A program made the position numbers and the translations under genes. A model generated the notes under the pieces. The model made no database searches. It worked only from the letters and a program-made list of their open reading frames with translations, and was not told where the DNA came from. Shown piece by piece: positions 32,459 through 47,400 of a stretch of DNA of 64,000 nt (position 1 is the first letter of the stretch; every line of letters begins with the position of its first letter). Source of the stretch: Liolophura sinensis (lineage: Eukaryota > Mollusca > Polyplacophora > Chitonida > Chitonidae); assembly GCF_032854445.1 (NCBI RefSeq), contig NC_088300.1:81458101-81522100 (forward strand). Direction: 5' to 3'.

Positions 32459-35400
32459 CTGAAAACAGTCAATGTTGGATCTTCACAAACATGTAGCAAT
32501 GTGGACAACTAGGTGCTAACTTTCTGACATGGACAACAAATCACACCAAGCAGTGCACACTGTGCACAGAGACGTGTGCTTCGGGTTTTATTGGTGTCTT
32601 TGTGATAAGCCCATGTCCACATCACAGAAAATTTGCTATGATCTTACAAAGTGATTGAATGGATCATGTCTGCAGTGTAGTCAGTAACATATTATTAATC
32701 ATACAATTTCAAACAAATTAAAACACTGCCATCATCCTGCTTTACAAAGATTACTTCACAAGGTGTATCACCAGGTGGCATAAGAGAGTTTTTTGTATAT
32801 ATCTTGTTTCCATGGATACCCTGCTGTACATGAAAACCACATTGTACTGAATATTATAGTTTTAAACATGAATCAAGAAAATAATAAAACAAAGGCAACA
32901 ACCAAATAGTAGACCGGAGCCTGTTGAAATTTCTACATTTCTGAGAGATAATCAAAGCTTCTCTTTAGATTCCTACCTTTCCTAACAGCCATATTGTTAC
33001 TTTCTGGTGGAGGCTGAGAAAGAAGCTGACTGGCTCGCTTGGATTGAAAATATGAGTCCACTACATTGTCATTCACCTGTTCCAGTTTCTGAAAACATCA
33101 ACAACATATCTACACATTATCAAATATATGTACAGGCCATCATTAAAATAACAATACAATAGCTAAATTTGTACTGTGATATAACAATGACTTAAACTGA
33201 CTTACCTGCCTCAATCTGTCTTCACTGTGAGTGCTCACAGGCATGCTTTGCTCTCCTAGGTACGTCCGAGATTTCGAGTCCAAACGTCCACCCGGCATTA
33301 CACCTGTAGCCATATTCACCACCATGTGTTAACGGTTCTTCTATAAAAGTTGGATACTGTCAGACTATAACATCTACCTTAGTTCTTCAACTGCCTGTGC
33401 AACCAATATTTTGAAACATTCTAAGAGAACTACTGGGTACAGAGAAATAGTTTTAGGAATTATTTTCATATTAATTGCATGCATAAATTCAACAGAAAAA
33501 ATGCTGGTTTAAGGTTGGAAATGTTGAAAATTTCCAACAGTCAAATATTTATTTGTCATCATGCTATCTCCACCACTATAGTCACTTTTTGACTGTTTAT
33601 AGAAAAAAACTCTCCTTGGACAGCTTAGGTTACATGTGAAGGTACCTACATTAGGCACAAATGTCTCCATATGACATACCTGCATTAGGCAGAACTGTCT
33701 TCTCAATGGGCTGCCTAGGTAACATTTGACACTCCTGCATTAGACACAACTGTCTTCTGCATGGACAGTTTGGGTTACACATGACATACCTGCATTAGGC
33801 AGAACCATCTTCTCAATGGACTGCCTAGGTAACATGTGACGCACCTGCATTAGGAACAACTGTCTTCTGCGTGGACAGTTTGGGTTACACATGACATACC
33901 TACATTAGGCAGAACTGCCTTCTCAATGGACTGCCTAGGTAACATGTGACGCACCTGCATTAGGAACAACTGTCTTCTGCGTGGACAGTTTGGGTTACAC
34001 ATGACATACCTGCATTAGGCAGAACCATCTTCTCAATGGACTGCCTAGGTAACATGTGACACACCTGCATTAGGAACAACTGTCTTCTGCGTGGACAGTT
34101 TGGGTTACACATGACATACCTGCATTAGGCAGAACTGTCTTCTCAATGGACTGCCTAGGTAACATGTGACACACCTGCATTAGACACAACTGTCTTCTGC
34201 GTGGACAGTTTGGGTTACACATGACATACCTACATTTGGCAGAACCGTCTTCCAATGGACTGCCCTAGGTAACATTTGACACACCTGCATTAGGAACATC
34301 TGTCTTCTCCTATGGACAGTTTGGGTTACACATGACATACCTGCATTAGGCAGAACTGTCTTCTCAATGGACTGCTTAGGTAACATGTGACATACCTGCA
34401 TTAGGAACAACTGTCTTCTCAATGGACTGCTTAGGTAACAGTGTGACACACCTGCATTAGGAACAACTGTCTTCTCCATGGACAGTATGGGTTACACAAG
34501 ACATACCTGCATTAGGCAGAACCATCTTCTCAATGGACTGCCTAGGTAACATGTGACACACCTGCATTAGGAACAACTGTCTTCTGCGTGGACAGTTTGG
34601 GTTATACATGACATACCTGCATTAGGCAGAACCATCTTCTCAATGGACTGCCTAGGGTAACATGTTGACACACCTGCATTAGGAACAACTGTCTTCTGCG
34701 TGGACAGTTTGGGTTACACAATGACATACCTGCATTAGCAGAACTGTCTTCTCAATGGACTGCCTAGGTAACATGTGATGCACCTGCATTAGGCACAACT
34801 GTCTTCTGCGTGGACAGTTTGGGTTACACATGACATACCTGCATTGGCCAGAACTGTCTTCTCAATGGACTGCCTAGGTAACACGTGACACACCTGCATT
34901 AGACACAACTGTCTTCTCCATGGACAGTTTGGGTTACACATGACATACCTACATTTGGGCAGAACCGTCTTCTCAATGGACTGCCTAGGTAACATTTGAC
35001 ACACCTGCATTAGGAACATCTGTCTTCTCCATGGACAGTTTGGGTTACACATGACATACCTGCATTAGGCAGAACTGTCTTCTCAATGGACTGCTTAGGT
35101 AACATGTGACACACCTGCATTAGGAACAACTGTCTTCTCCATGGACAGTTTGGGTTACACATGACATACCTACATTAGGCCGAACTGTCTTCTCAATGGA
35201 CTGCCTAGGTAACATGTGACACACCTGCATTAGGAACAACTGTCTTCTGCGTGGACAGTTTGGGTTACACATGACATACCTGCATTAGGCAGAACCATCT
35301 TCTCAATGGACTGCTTAGGTAACATGTGACGCACCTGCATTAGACACAACTGTCTTCTCCATGGACAGTTTGGGTTACACATGACATACCTGCATTAGGC

Positions 35401-38400
35401 AGAACTGTCTTCTCAATGGACTGCTTAGGTAACATGTGACACACCTGCATTAGACACAACTGTCTTCTCCATGGACAGTTTGGGTTACACATGACATACC
35501 TGCATTAGGCAGAACTGTCTTCTCAATGGACCTGCTTAGGTAACATGTGACACACCTGCATTAGACACAACTGTCTTCTCCATGGACAGTTTGGGTTACA
35601 CATGACATACCTGCATTTGGCAGAACCATCTTCTCAATGGACTGCCTAGGTAACATGTGACACACCTGCATTAGACACAACTGTCTTCTCCATGGGACAA
35701 TTGGGTTACACATGACATACCTACATTAGGCAGAACTGTCTTCTCAATGGACTGCTTAGGTAACATGTGACACACCTGCATTAGGAACAACTGTCTTCTC
35801 CATGGACAGTTTGGGTTACACATGACATACCTGCATTAGGCAGAACTGTCTTCTCAATGGACTGCCTAGGTAACATGTGACACACCTGCATTAGGAACAA
35901 CTGTCTTCTCCATGGACAGTTTGGGTTACACATGACATACCTGCATTAGGCAGAACTGTCTTCTCAATGGACTGCTTAGGTAACATGTGACACACCTGCA
36001 TTAGACACAACTGTCTTCTCCATGGACAGTTTGGGTTACACATGACATACCTGCATTAGGCAGAACTGTCTTCTCAATGGACTGCTTAGGTAACATGTGA
36101 CACACCTGCATTAGGAACAACTGTCTTCTCCATGGACAGTTTGGGTTACACATGACATACCTGCATTTGGCAGAACCATCTTCTCAATGGACTGCCTAGG
36201 TAACATGTGACACACCTGCATTAGGAACATCTGTCTTCTGCGTGGACAGTTTGGGTTACACATGACATACCTACATTAGGCAGAACTGTCTTCTCAATGG
36301 ACTGCCCTAGGTAACATGTGACGCACCTGCATTAGGCACAACTGTCTTCTGCGTGGACAGTTTGGGTTACACATGACATACCTGCATTAGGCAGAACCAT
36401 CTTCTCAATGGACTGCCTAGGTAACATGTGACACACCTGCATTAGGAACAACTGTCTTCTGCGTGGACAGTTTGGGTTACACATGACATACCTGCATTAG
36501 GCAGAACTGTCTTCTCAATGGACTGCCTAGGTAACATGTGATGCACCTGCATTAGGCAGAACTGTCTTCTGCGTGGACAGTTTGGGTTACACATGACATA
36601 CCTGCATTGGCCAGAACTGTCTTCTCAATGGACTGCCTAGGTAACACGTGACACACCTGCATTAGGAACAACTGTCTTCTCCATGGACAGTTTGGGTTAC
36701 ACATGACATACCTGCATTAGGCAGGACCGTCTTCTCCATGGACAGTTTGGGTAAAATCCAGCATTCATTGTCCTCATCCCATTTGGCCTCAGCCTTGATC
36801 TTGTCCAGGTTGATGTAGTTACAGTCACGCCTGACACATGGGTGGAGGCGCTCTACCAGGGACATGTACAATTTCAACTGCTTTTCCTGTTTCCGTATTG
36901 TGTCCAGGTAATCTGTTCTCTCTGTCTCAAACTCTGACTGAATATCTTTAATATCCTCCTTCAAACCCAGTATCTGCAAGAACACAAAAAAAAAGAAGAC
37001 TGGCATATTAAAGAAGCATACACAAGGACTACCCAAATATAACACGCATAATATGGCATGTATGTGTTGATACAATCATCACAGCTTCTGACATATGTTT
37101 TAGTTAACCCACACCTGTGCAACAGGTATAATGTTGGGTGTTGATACAGTCATTACAGCTTCTGACGTGTTTTAGTTAACCCAACTCTGTACAACAAGCA
37201 TATTGTTAGGTGCTGATACAGTCATTACAGCTTAAGACGTGTTTAGCTGCCAATACAGGTGTTTTAGCTTCCAACACAGGTGTTTTAGCCGTCAACACAG
37301 GTGTTTTAGCCGCCAACACAGTTGTTTCAGCTGCCAATACAGGTGTTTTAGCCGTCAATACAGGTGTTTTAGCCGCCAATACAAGTCTTTTAGCTGCCAT
37401 TACAGGTGTTTCAGTTGACAATACAGGTGTTTTAGCCAATACAGGCATTTCAGCTGCCAACACAGGTGTTTTAGCTGCCAATACATGCATTTGAGCTGCC
37501 AACACAGGTATTTTAGTCGCCAACGCAGATGCTTCAGCTGCCAAAAACAGGTGTATTAGCTGCCAATACATGCATTTGAGCTGCCAATACAGGTGTTTTA
37601 GCCACCAACGCAGATGCTTCAGCTGCCAAAAACAGGTGTATTAGCTGCCAATACATGCATTTGAGCTGCCAATACAGGTGTTTTAGCTGCCAATGCAGAT
37701 GCTTCAGCTGCCAATACAGGTGTTTTAACCGCCAATACAGGTGTTTTAGCTGCCAATACAGGTGTTTCAGCCGCCAATACAGGTGTTTTAGCCGCCAATA
37801 CAGATGCTTCAGCTGGCAATACAGGTGTTTTAACCACCAATACAGGTGTTTTAGCTGCCAATACAGGTGTTTCAGCTGCCAATACAGGTGTTTGAGCAGT
37901 TGATGCATGTATTTTCCTCCTTGTTCCACAAATTTACCCCTTGAACTATACATTTCTTCGAGAAAGTAGTAGGAGAAATACTGGTATGAGTTTGCTCATG
38001 ACTGAAGAGAGCTGTATTTACCACTTGGTGTGCTTTGTCCACTTCCTCAGATTTAGCGTAGACTTCATCCTGGATGTCACCATAAATCCTGATCATTATC
38101 TGGTCATCATCCATCTGATTTATGGCATCTGTTATACAAAGACAATCATCAGATTTGTGAACACTGCACAATCCCACAGATCTATTGATCAAATTTTGAT
38201 CATCATCCATCTGACTTATGGTATCTGTTAGACATACATGAACACCTGTGAATTACACAAAATCTCACTGATCAAGGTTTGGCCATCAACCATTTAGTTT
38301 CTTGCATCCGTTCTCGAAAGATAAAAACCTTCATAAACAATACATAACTGTTAACAGATAGGCCACTTATTCATATACATTTTTGTAACACTCACTGGCT

Positions 38401-41400
38401 AGCTCCAGTTGTCTCCCATCTGCAAACTCTTTCCTTCTTCGTCTCTTTTTCTTCACTTCTTCATTGTCTGCATTTTCCCCACCAACCATCTGCATCTGCA
38501 GCTCATGTAACCTACATCATGCACACAAATTACCATCTTACCTAAAGTGTAACGTGTGAAATTCATCGTAGCTGACAGGAAAAAAAAAGTAACAATGAAT
38601 AACATCAATTTTAGTCTGGGCTTTCAACTTTAATGTCAGTAGTTATGTAAAAACTAACCTGTGCTGAAGTGTACAACAGGAAAAAACACACAATGCGTTA
38701 GAGGTTAGTCTCATAAACCTTTGATTGCTAAGCCTGTATTTGTTACTGCAAGTACACATAGCTTAGTAACATTCAAACTTTCAGCATCAACAATGTGAAC
38801 ACTTCCAGCACAGAGATCTAGGACATGCTACATGTAACTTACCTGTCAACTGCTTCCTTGTGCATCTGAGCCAAGGTCTGGGAGTTAGCACTGGTGTTAA
38901 AACAAGAGAAAGACAGTGTTAGTGAGGGAGGAGAGCATGACAGCTTCTAGCGCAAAGCCATGACCAGAGTTAGAGAATGGTTAACAGGAAGACTGGACAT
39001 CCTATAAAAAGGAAAATATTAGTGTGAGACAGAGAGGAAAGCGTGACAGCTTCTAGAACAAAGCCATGACCAGGGAGTTAGAGAATGGTTAACAGGAAGA
39101 CTGGACATCCTACAAGAAGGAAAATATTAGTGTGAGACAGAGAGGAAAGCATGACAGCTTCTAGAACAAAGCCATGACCAGGGAGTTAGAGAATGCTTAA
39201 CAGGAAGACTGGACATCCTACAAGAAGGAAAATATTAGTGTGAGACAGAGAGGAAAGCATGACAGCTTCTAGAACAAAGCCATGACCAGGGAGTTAGAGA
39301 ATGCTTAACAGGAAGACTGGACATCCTATAAGAAGGAAAATATTAGTGTGAGACAGAGAGGAAAGCATGACAGCTTCTAGAACAAAGCCATGACCAGGGA
39401 GTTAGAGAATGGTTAACAGGAAGACTGGACATCCTATAAAAAGGAAAATATTAGTGTGAGATAGAGAGGGAAGCATGACAGCTTCTAGAACAAAGTCATG
39501 ACCAGGGAGTTAGAGAATGCTTAACAGGAAGACTGGATGTCCTATAAGAAGGAAAATATTAGCGTGAGACAGGGAGGAAAGCATGACAGCTTCTAGCACA
39601 AAGCCATGACCAGGGAATTAGAGAATGGTGAACAAGAGGACTGGACGTTGTTTAACAACAGGTTAAGGAGGTACATCTAGACAGACTGTGTTAGGAATTT
39701 ACATAGCTTGTTATACAGGAAGAGACAACATACATGTATGGTAAATGACTTAAGGTTTCCCCTGTCAGTTTCTGTCTTTTGAAAGGGACATATCAGCAGA
39801 AGTTGGTGATTAGCCTATTGCCCGTTTCGTTACCCTGTATATCAGCTATCATTGCTAATTCGTGCCACATGGGGTCAAGTCACTGACAGCGAGGTGTGCA
39901 GATCTCCCAACTAGCCATCTATAACTATACCCATGACTTAAATGGGCACGATGAAAGTATCAAGTCAGGCGATGACTATTACAAACCTGTAAATTCCAAA
40001 CACATGTCTCGATCCATGGTCATGTCAGTACAAATTCTACAATGTACACTCAAGGCCTTGAAACGACAGCCGATTGTTATAGTAACGTGAAAGTTACGTC
40101 GCAGCATTATCTTATGAACTGTTGTGTGTTCTGAGCTCTCATTATTGAACAATTAAATGTACACATGTATTTCAGCTATAAATGGATTTCACTGAGAAAT
40201 ATCTGTCAACAAGATCCAGTATAATTTGAATGAATATGTCATTCTATGCACACATTTTGTTTCGTTACAATTAGACCTTGTTACAATCAGTCATCCTATT
40301 GCAGAAGAGTTATCTTTCCTGCAATATGAAATCGGGAACCCCCATTAAGCACAGAAAACATAGTTTCTGAAAACGACCACGACTACCTTTTTCAGTGGCA
40401 CTGTGTCTGGCATATCGAGAGTCAGTCAGGATTTGTGCGTGTTGTTGACATATTAGAAGTTCACACAACAATGACTGGCTACATATCAATTAAAAAGCAT
40501 GTATTATGATTACCAGTATCCAAATATGCCCAGGTATCGTCAGCGACTGGTAAGATTATTTTTTTGCCTTTCATCTTCCAAAATCACGCCATCATACTAT
40601 TAATAATATTTACATAAACGTGGAGATTTTGAGCAGTGTGATTGCAAGCTGTCGCTTTAAACGCGGTTTTAATCATCATCTGCTGGTAATTTGAAAGTAA
40701 GGATTTGTGGTGTGCTAAGTTTTTTTATAGCTTTGTACATGAAGAGCTGTGCATGCATATTAATGGATATTTGACATGCCACTCCACATGTCCAAAGGTA
40801 CTGTCTGGTCACTCTCATGCTCATCAATCTCTAGAGACTTTTCTCCCAAATTCCTTTCATCATAAAACAATCAAGGTGCACCTTTTGTGGAGTAAGCTTT
40901 TATGTACAAAATTCATTGTGATTCAAACTGAGGAAAACATGGAACTGCTCAGTGAAGCACGAGCTTGTTTATTACATTCGGGAACTGTAAATATAATCCC
41001 TTGACCACCGCTGCTGATCTCCCATAGCATCCAGTCAGTAAGAGCCATAATCAATGCAATGAATCAAGGCATACACTTTTCAACACTGAGGACGAAACTT
41101 GAGGTCATTTACCGTAATATACATGTAGAGCGTATAGATACAATATGCCAGGTACAGGGCAAAAGTCTGGGGAGCTTCTAACAACATGTAGATTACAGGG
41201 CAGGGGAGTGAAAGGGGGAGTTAATTTAAGTGGCATACATATACACTGTTGTTTTCCTGCACCTACTGTGTGTAATGCAAACTGCTTGAAGGTGACTGGT
41301 AAGAGCATACCTCCTGAGCAGCTCCATGTGATCTGGTGGCAGGTTTTCTTGGCCGACCCCTGACGTCTCCACCGTCCCCTTGCTGCTGGACAGGTGGATG

Positions 41401-44400
41401 GCCCTCTGTGCTGTGTTACCAGTCTGTGAAGCAGGAGGTGGATGGCCGGGCAACTCATCACGAATATCAGTTGAGGTCTGTAAAACAGAGGAAAATTTCA
41501 CCTATACATCAGCTTCCTCAGTCAGACTTCTACTACAGGCTACAAGGCTATATACATGTACACATCAGCATTTCCATCTTGTCATAGTACTCTACACTCC
41601 GGGTGTTTACAGGTTATGCTGATAAAGCAATGCTAGTACAGTTTACTAAACATCCTGTTAGAAAGTCAAAAAAGACAATTCTTGTGAAGTTCAGGCTGAA
41701 AAGAAAAAGGAAAACATTTAACACTTAACATTTCTGAGATAGTATCACTGAGTAGGTAAGTTAATCCAGGCATAAGCAGGTCCCTCTGACACTTCCTATG
41801 CTCTTGGGGGCCTTTGGGGGCCTTTGTAGTCTAGTACAGCACAATGACACAGGAGCCTCTCATTTATTGATTGCTGTGAGCTCAAGACCAGCGGATGGTC
41901 ATGGGTTTATCCTGGTTCTATCCTGTTTCCTCCCAACATAATGCTGGCAGCTGTTGTATTTAAACGTGAAAACGTGAGCTTATATAGCTTATATATATGA
42001 TGTATAAAAAATTAGTTTGACTCACCACACTTGTGACCTCCAGGGCGTGACCACCATCTAATGGGTGTCCATTGATACCTGTAAACCAGAGGGGATGAAG
42101 TCTGATTCAGAGCTGGATTTCAGATGTAGAGATCAAATCTTGGTGTGATCAACTGTTTAGATCCGACAACCATTACAAATCAAGTATGATGAGACACACA
42201 GGTGCAATGGCCTCCTCCTCCCCTTAGGCTCTCAGACTTCCCATCCCACCCACACCGGGCTATAACTCCCATCTGGTTGAAGTGGTCTTCCCCTCATCTG
42301 AGGCTCTCAGTCTTTTCACTCCACCCACCTGAGGGACATGGTGCTATAACTTACCTGGACCACTTGGTCTAGGCAAGTCATCTAGAGAAGACAAAGGCTC
42401 CCATCTGGTTGCAGTACACTGCCTTTCCCTTCTCCTGAGGCTCTCAGTTTTACACCCCATCCACCTGAGGGACATGCTGATGAAACTTACCTGGACCACT
42501 TGGTCTCTGCAGGTCGTCTAAAATGTAGGCTAATATCTGGGTGCAGTGCCCTGCCCTTTTTCTCCCCTGAGGCTCTCAGTCTTCCAACCCCATCCACCTG
42601 ATGGACATGCTGATGAAACTTACCTGGACCACTTGGTCTCTGCAGGTCGTCTAAAATGTAGGCTCGCATCTGGGTGCAGTGCCCTGCCCTTTATCTCCCC
42701 TGAGGCTCTCAGTCTTCCAACCCCAGTCACCTGAGGGACATGCTGATGAAACTTACCTGGACCACTTGGTCTCTGTAGGTCATCTAGAGATGTAGGCTCG
42801 CATCTGGGTGCAGTGCCCTGCCCTTTTTCTCCCCTGAGGCTCTCAGTCTTCCCACTCCACTCACCAGAGAGACATGCTGATGAAACTTACCTGGACCACT
42901 TGGTCTCTGTAGGTCGTCTAGAGATGTAGGCTCCCATCTGGGTGCAGTACCCTCCTCCTCCCTTGAGGTTCGCAGTCTACCCACCCCACCTGCCTGAGGG
43001 ACATGGGCGTCCTTGTTAACCTTCTTGTGTTTGCTCTCAGGTTTGCCTGTGTAACACAATGAGGAAAGGTCAGTCAGTTTATCTTAGTCACTAGGGTATA
43101 TAAATACTCTGCAGCAAACAAGCCATTATACGTATCTTCTCAATAATTACACACTTGCTAATTGAGACACACTGGAAGCAGATCAATCAAATCCTCTGCA
43201 AAGTGCTCACAGTGGGTGATATTGACATGCCAGCTGCCAAGCTGGTGTATACACCTATCCTGGCCTATAAAGCCAGGCTTTCCTGACAGCTTGTACACAG
43301 CAAATCACGATGTCACTTCTCAGCATACACACCTGTTTAAAAAAAAATAAAAGACAAAAACACTGATACCGGAACATCAATATAGAGAAGGTATCTCTTT
43401 GCCATTTCCCTACCCAAAACTCCCTCCATGCCACTTTCCCCCACAGTGTTTTACAAACTATGCCATCCAATATTTAAAGTTTAATATATTTACAGGGGAA
43501 CATTCAACACCTTACTGCATTAGGTACATTATCTGCAGGACTGTCTTGAATCTACTGATCCCTTGTCTTCCTCCCTACTCGTGTATGGGGCCCACATAAG
43601 TATAGAACATGGATGATTGCCGTTTGATCATTGAACTAACAATGCTGCCTTACAAATGTGGATAAAACACCTGAAAAACGTGTGTCCGACTTGTAGGTAG
43701 GCTTCCCTTTGATCCCTGAATTAACAATGCTGCCACGTTTTTCAGATAAAGCACCTGAAAAACGTGTGTCTGACTTGTAGGTAGATGTCCCTACTACTGG
43801 TTACTGACTACGTGTCTACTTTGGCGGGAATATAACATAAATCTGACAGTTGAGTCTCGATGAGGAGGGGAGGGGGCTACACCCTCTTCAGATTAATTTC
43901 AGAAAGATACTTTGTAACATATTACCACAGGTACTTCAAGAAAAGTTAGTAGTGTATGTGCAGCCATGTATATATGTTATTAAATTAGGTAAACTGGGCT
44001 TTTATTATGTACCAGATGACCTTGAGAGAATATCAATCTCTGTGCATATACATGTTGTTATGAAAGGCATTGCTAATTCCACAGAAAGAACATAAACCAT
44101 GTTTGCTCAGAAAACAAAGTTCAAGTTGTTAGATCCAACTAAAAAGATGAAAGACCTGATAGCCCAGTTCAGCTGGAGAATACAAACCATGTAGATTTCA
44201 TCTGCCACCTGCAGGTTTGCGATATGGGAGGCTCTGGAAAGTCATTTCCAGACACAAGATCACACATATATGTTCAGTGTCCTAATAAATGTCTAAAGTA
44301 AAGGGAAGAATTGTCAAATTCTCATGTGTATTTATCTATTAATCACTCTAAAGGTATGCTCAAAAGTTAGCAATGGTATGACACAGTCTCAGTAAATACA

Positions 44401-47400
44401 CAACCACATCCTTCCCTTGGACACTCAGTTCATTCTGACTTCAATTAAACAGAAGGACATGTATCTTTACAAACTCTTCAGTTGAATGTTAGTGAGACAA
44501 AATATACAAAGTGCATACTGATTACAAAAATCAAGACAATCGCTACAGGTACTGGCTTTAAAAATTATTAGCATATAACAAACTCACAACAAAAGAAATT
44601 ATTAAAATATTAGGGAAATTCACAGCTTGTATGTATCCCACTGACAGTATATTTTTAAGCAGCCTTCCCAAATTATCGACAGGCCTACAGGTACATATAT
44701 ACATATAGGTGAATGAACGATTACCTACTGTGACAAAACTTTTGAACCAGGTTTTATTTTTTTTTGATGTGCAATAAAAGCTTTTAATTCAGAGGAAGCA
44801 GGGCTTGATCAGCAGGTGTCTCCAACACAAGCATGTGCCTTATCCAGATGGTAAGTTCAAGTTTCAGCCAGTTTATTAAAAGTATGAGAAGGGTGGCGAC
44901 TACTCAGTGAAAGAATCTCAAAGCACTGTTTATCTAACTTGGATTGGTGTGCATGGCTCACAATATGAGTTGAGGCCACCAAGTAAAGTCACTTGGGGCT
45001 TAGAACTGTCATGGAAGACTTAAAAGGTTGTTATTCGCTAGCCATTTCACATACTCATCGAAGAGTCCGAATGTTGATTGTGTCAAATGCAGGACCTACG
45101 GCCTACGACCATGTGGGATGAAATAGTGTTTGCTGGGACAGTACCGGTAATTACAAACTTGTGCTTAGTCCATCTACATGGAATTTTTGGTTTTCTACAT
45201 CTTGACATTCATCACAACACTGAGTAAATCCCTGACTGTTACAATCGTTCCATGGAAAAATGTGAATCTTTAAAAAATCGGCAGTGCGTTTCATACCATT
45301 CTTGCCAAGATGGTGAGGCTCAATGAGGCGTGAGAGCGGAGTGGGAAGCTGTCACTGATCGACTACTTATAATCCCCTACTCCCCACAGAGAGTTTACTA
45401 CTTAAGACAACATCCATCGCAAGGTACTATGGTATACAGTTTCTGAAAATGCATCTGTAATTATTGAGAAGGTACAGTAAAACCACTTGAAGTCATTAAT
45501 ATATTGTTGTTGACTAAGCTTGTGTCACATCAGTACTTCATCAGCATGCAACTCCTATCAATTGTTCTCTTCCTTCAAATAAAAACTGGTAGTAAAACAT
45601 ATTTATTAGTTACTGTATGATTACATCTGAAAATTATGAAAGGTCTAATTCATGTGATAATTTATCTTTCAAATATTACATAGGGAAACTGCATTCGTAA
45701 ACTACTCTATTTGTAGTGCAGTGCTCTATTTGCAAGACAGTGAGTGAAATCAATGTACATTAGTTACTGTACATCATTCCGGGAATTATTCATCAGAACA
45801 TACAATATACATTTATCTATATATATAGCAACCCTGAACCATCTCACAGAATTGTTACAACCCTACACAGGTATCATCAAAACTGTGCAACTTTAGGGCA
45901 GTATGATGAAGACACCAAAATGATGTAGGTACATTTAAGCTAAAACATGTGATTGAACAAACAAATTTATATAATCTGTTTAGTACAAAGACATACACAT
46001 GCATGCACAATGATAAGGGAAAGTGAAGCCAATATCCCCTCAGCGAAACAAGGTTAGTTTTGAGACAATCTGACAATGACAAGACAAAAATGACAATGAC
46101 AAGACATGAGGACATTTCCACAGCTCACAATAACACAAGCCTCAGCAGGGATGGTGCACAAGTAAAATGAGTGTTGCACTAAACCTCAGAAATACAACCT
46201 CTTGACCAACCTTTAATCTTCTATTTCTTCTATGTCATTCAACAACATAAACATATTGTAATACTAATGACAGCAATGATGCCTTTATCACTTTAGTTTT
46301 TAATTAGACATCTTTTCACTGTGCAAGTATAAGACGAATAAGGTGTTGTCAAAATCACACTGTGCTGAAATGGAGTGTAAATGCAATTATTCTGACTTGC
46401 GCCAAACCAAAATGTAACACAATGTTATATGTCAATGTGTTGAGTGCCAAGATCTTACGGATTAGACTTCACACGAAAGCAGAACAGACATGAACGATAA
46501 CAGCAGCAAACAGCTAGACTCACGCAGTGACATGTCTTCTGCATTCCATTCTACTTCACCCAGAACTGAACAAAACAGAGACACATTACAGCCCTGTTCT
46601 CCATAGTATCATCAGTAATGTGTAAACAATTATGTAGCAACATCAAGTCTGCTAGCAACTGACAAATACAAACGTAAAAGTATAACTGACATTAACAAGA
46701 TTATGACGAATATAAATGAGAAGGTGGTAGAGCACAAAAAGTCCATGCCTGCAAACAAGTCTGTATAGGATGTGAGGGGGGCAGAGTTAGATAACTGACA
46801 AGAAAACATTTCTCATGGGTTATACAGCCACTGGCTTTTTAGTCTGAAAAGGTTTCCATCAGATCTATGGGTTAATTAACACTATTATTAGCACTACAGT
46901 TATCAATCTACTGGAGTTATGAATTTAACAAAAAATACAGAGCACCAGAGTTAGAATAAGGTGACTATACAAGTATCTACAGGTTAAAAATGGCTATTTA
47001 GGTTCAAAATCTTACAGAATCTCCACAGGAAAAATATTTATCATTATTTCAACTTCTCTTATTTATTACGTAGGCTTAAAGAGCAAGAGAGAGAGACAGA
47101 GTAAGCTTGGCCCAGATGTGTATGTGGAAATCAGACTAATTGTATACCTTCAGCTGTTGTAGGGAAGTGGGATATGTGACTCTCCACAGACGCTAGCCGC
47201 TCGTCATAAAACCCTCTCAATCGAGACATGTCCTGCTGTAGTTTGTTCTTGCTGATTTTTTCTGCTTCATACATAGCCTTGATATCCCTTAGCTCCTGGT
47301 CGTACTCCTAATGAAGAGGGTCGGACATTCAATGATTCATCAGAAAGGAACACTGGCTATACCAGCTGTGATACACTGTACACGGCTACATTGTTAGTAA

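Noticed and set aside
37206..37953. Open frames on both strands over an Ala/Lys/Thr/Val-rich repeat
   Set aside because: 21-bp minisatellite in a KIF17 intron; both strands open because the unit is divisible by three and lacks stops.
44805..44880. tRNA-like stretch with GTTCAAGTTTCAGCC
   Set aside because: No complete A box, stem pairing not supported by eye, and no SINE core downstream; at best a very old SINE head.
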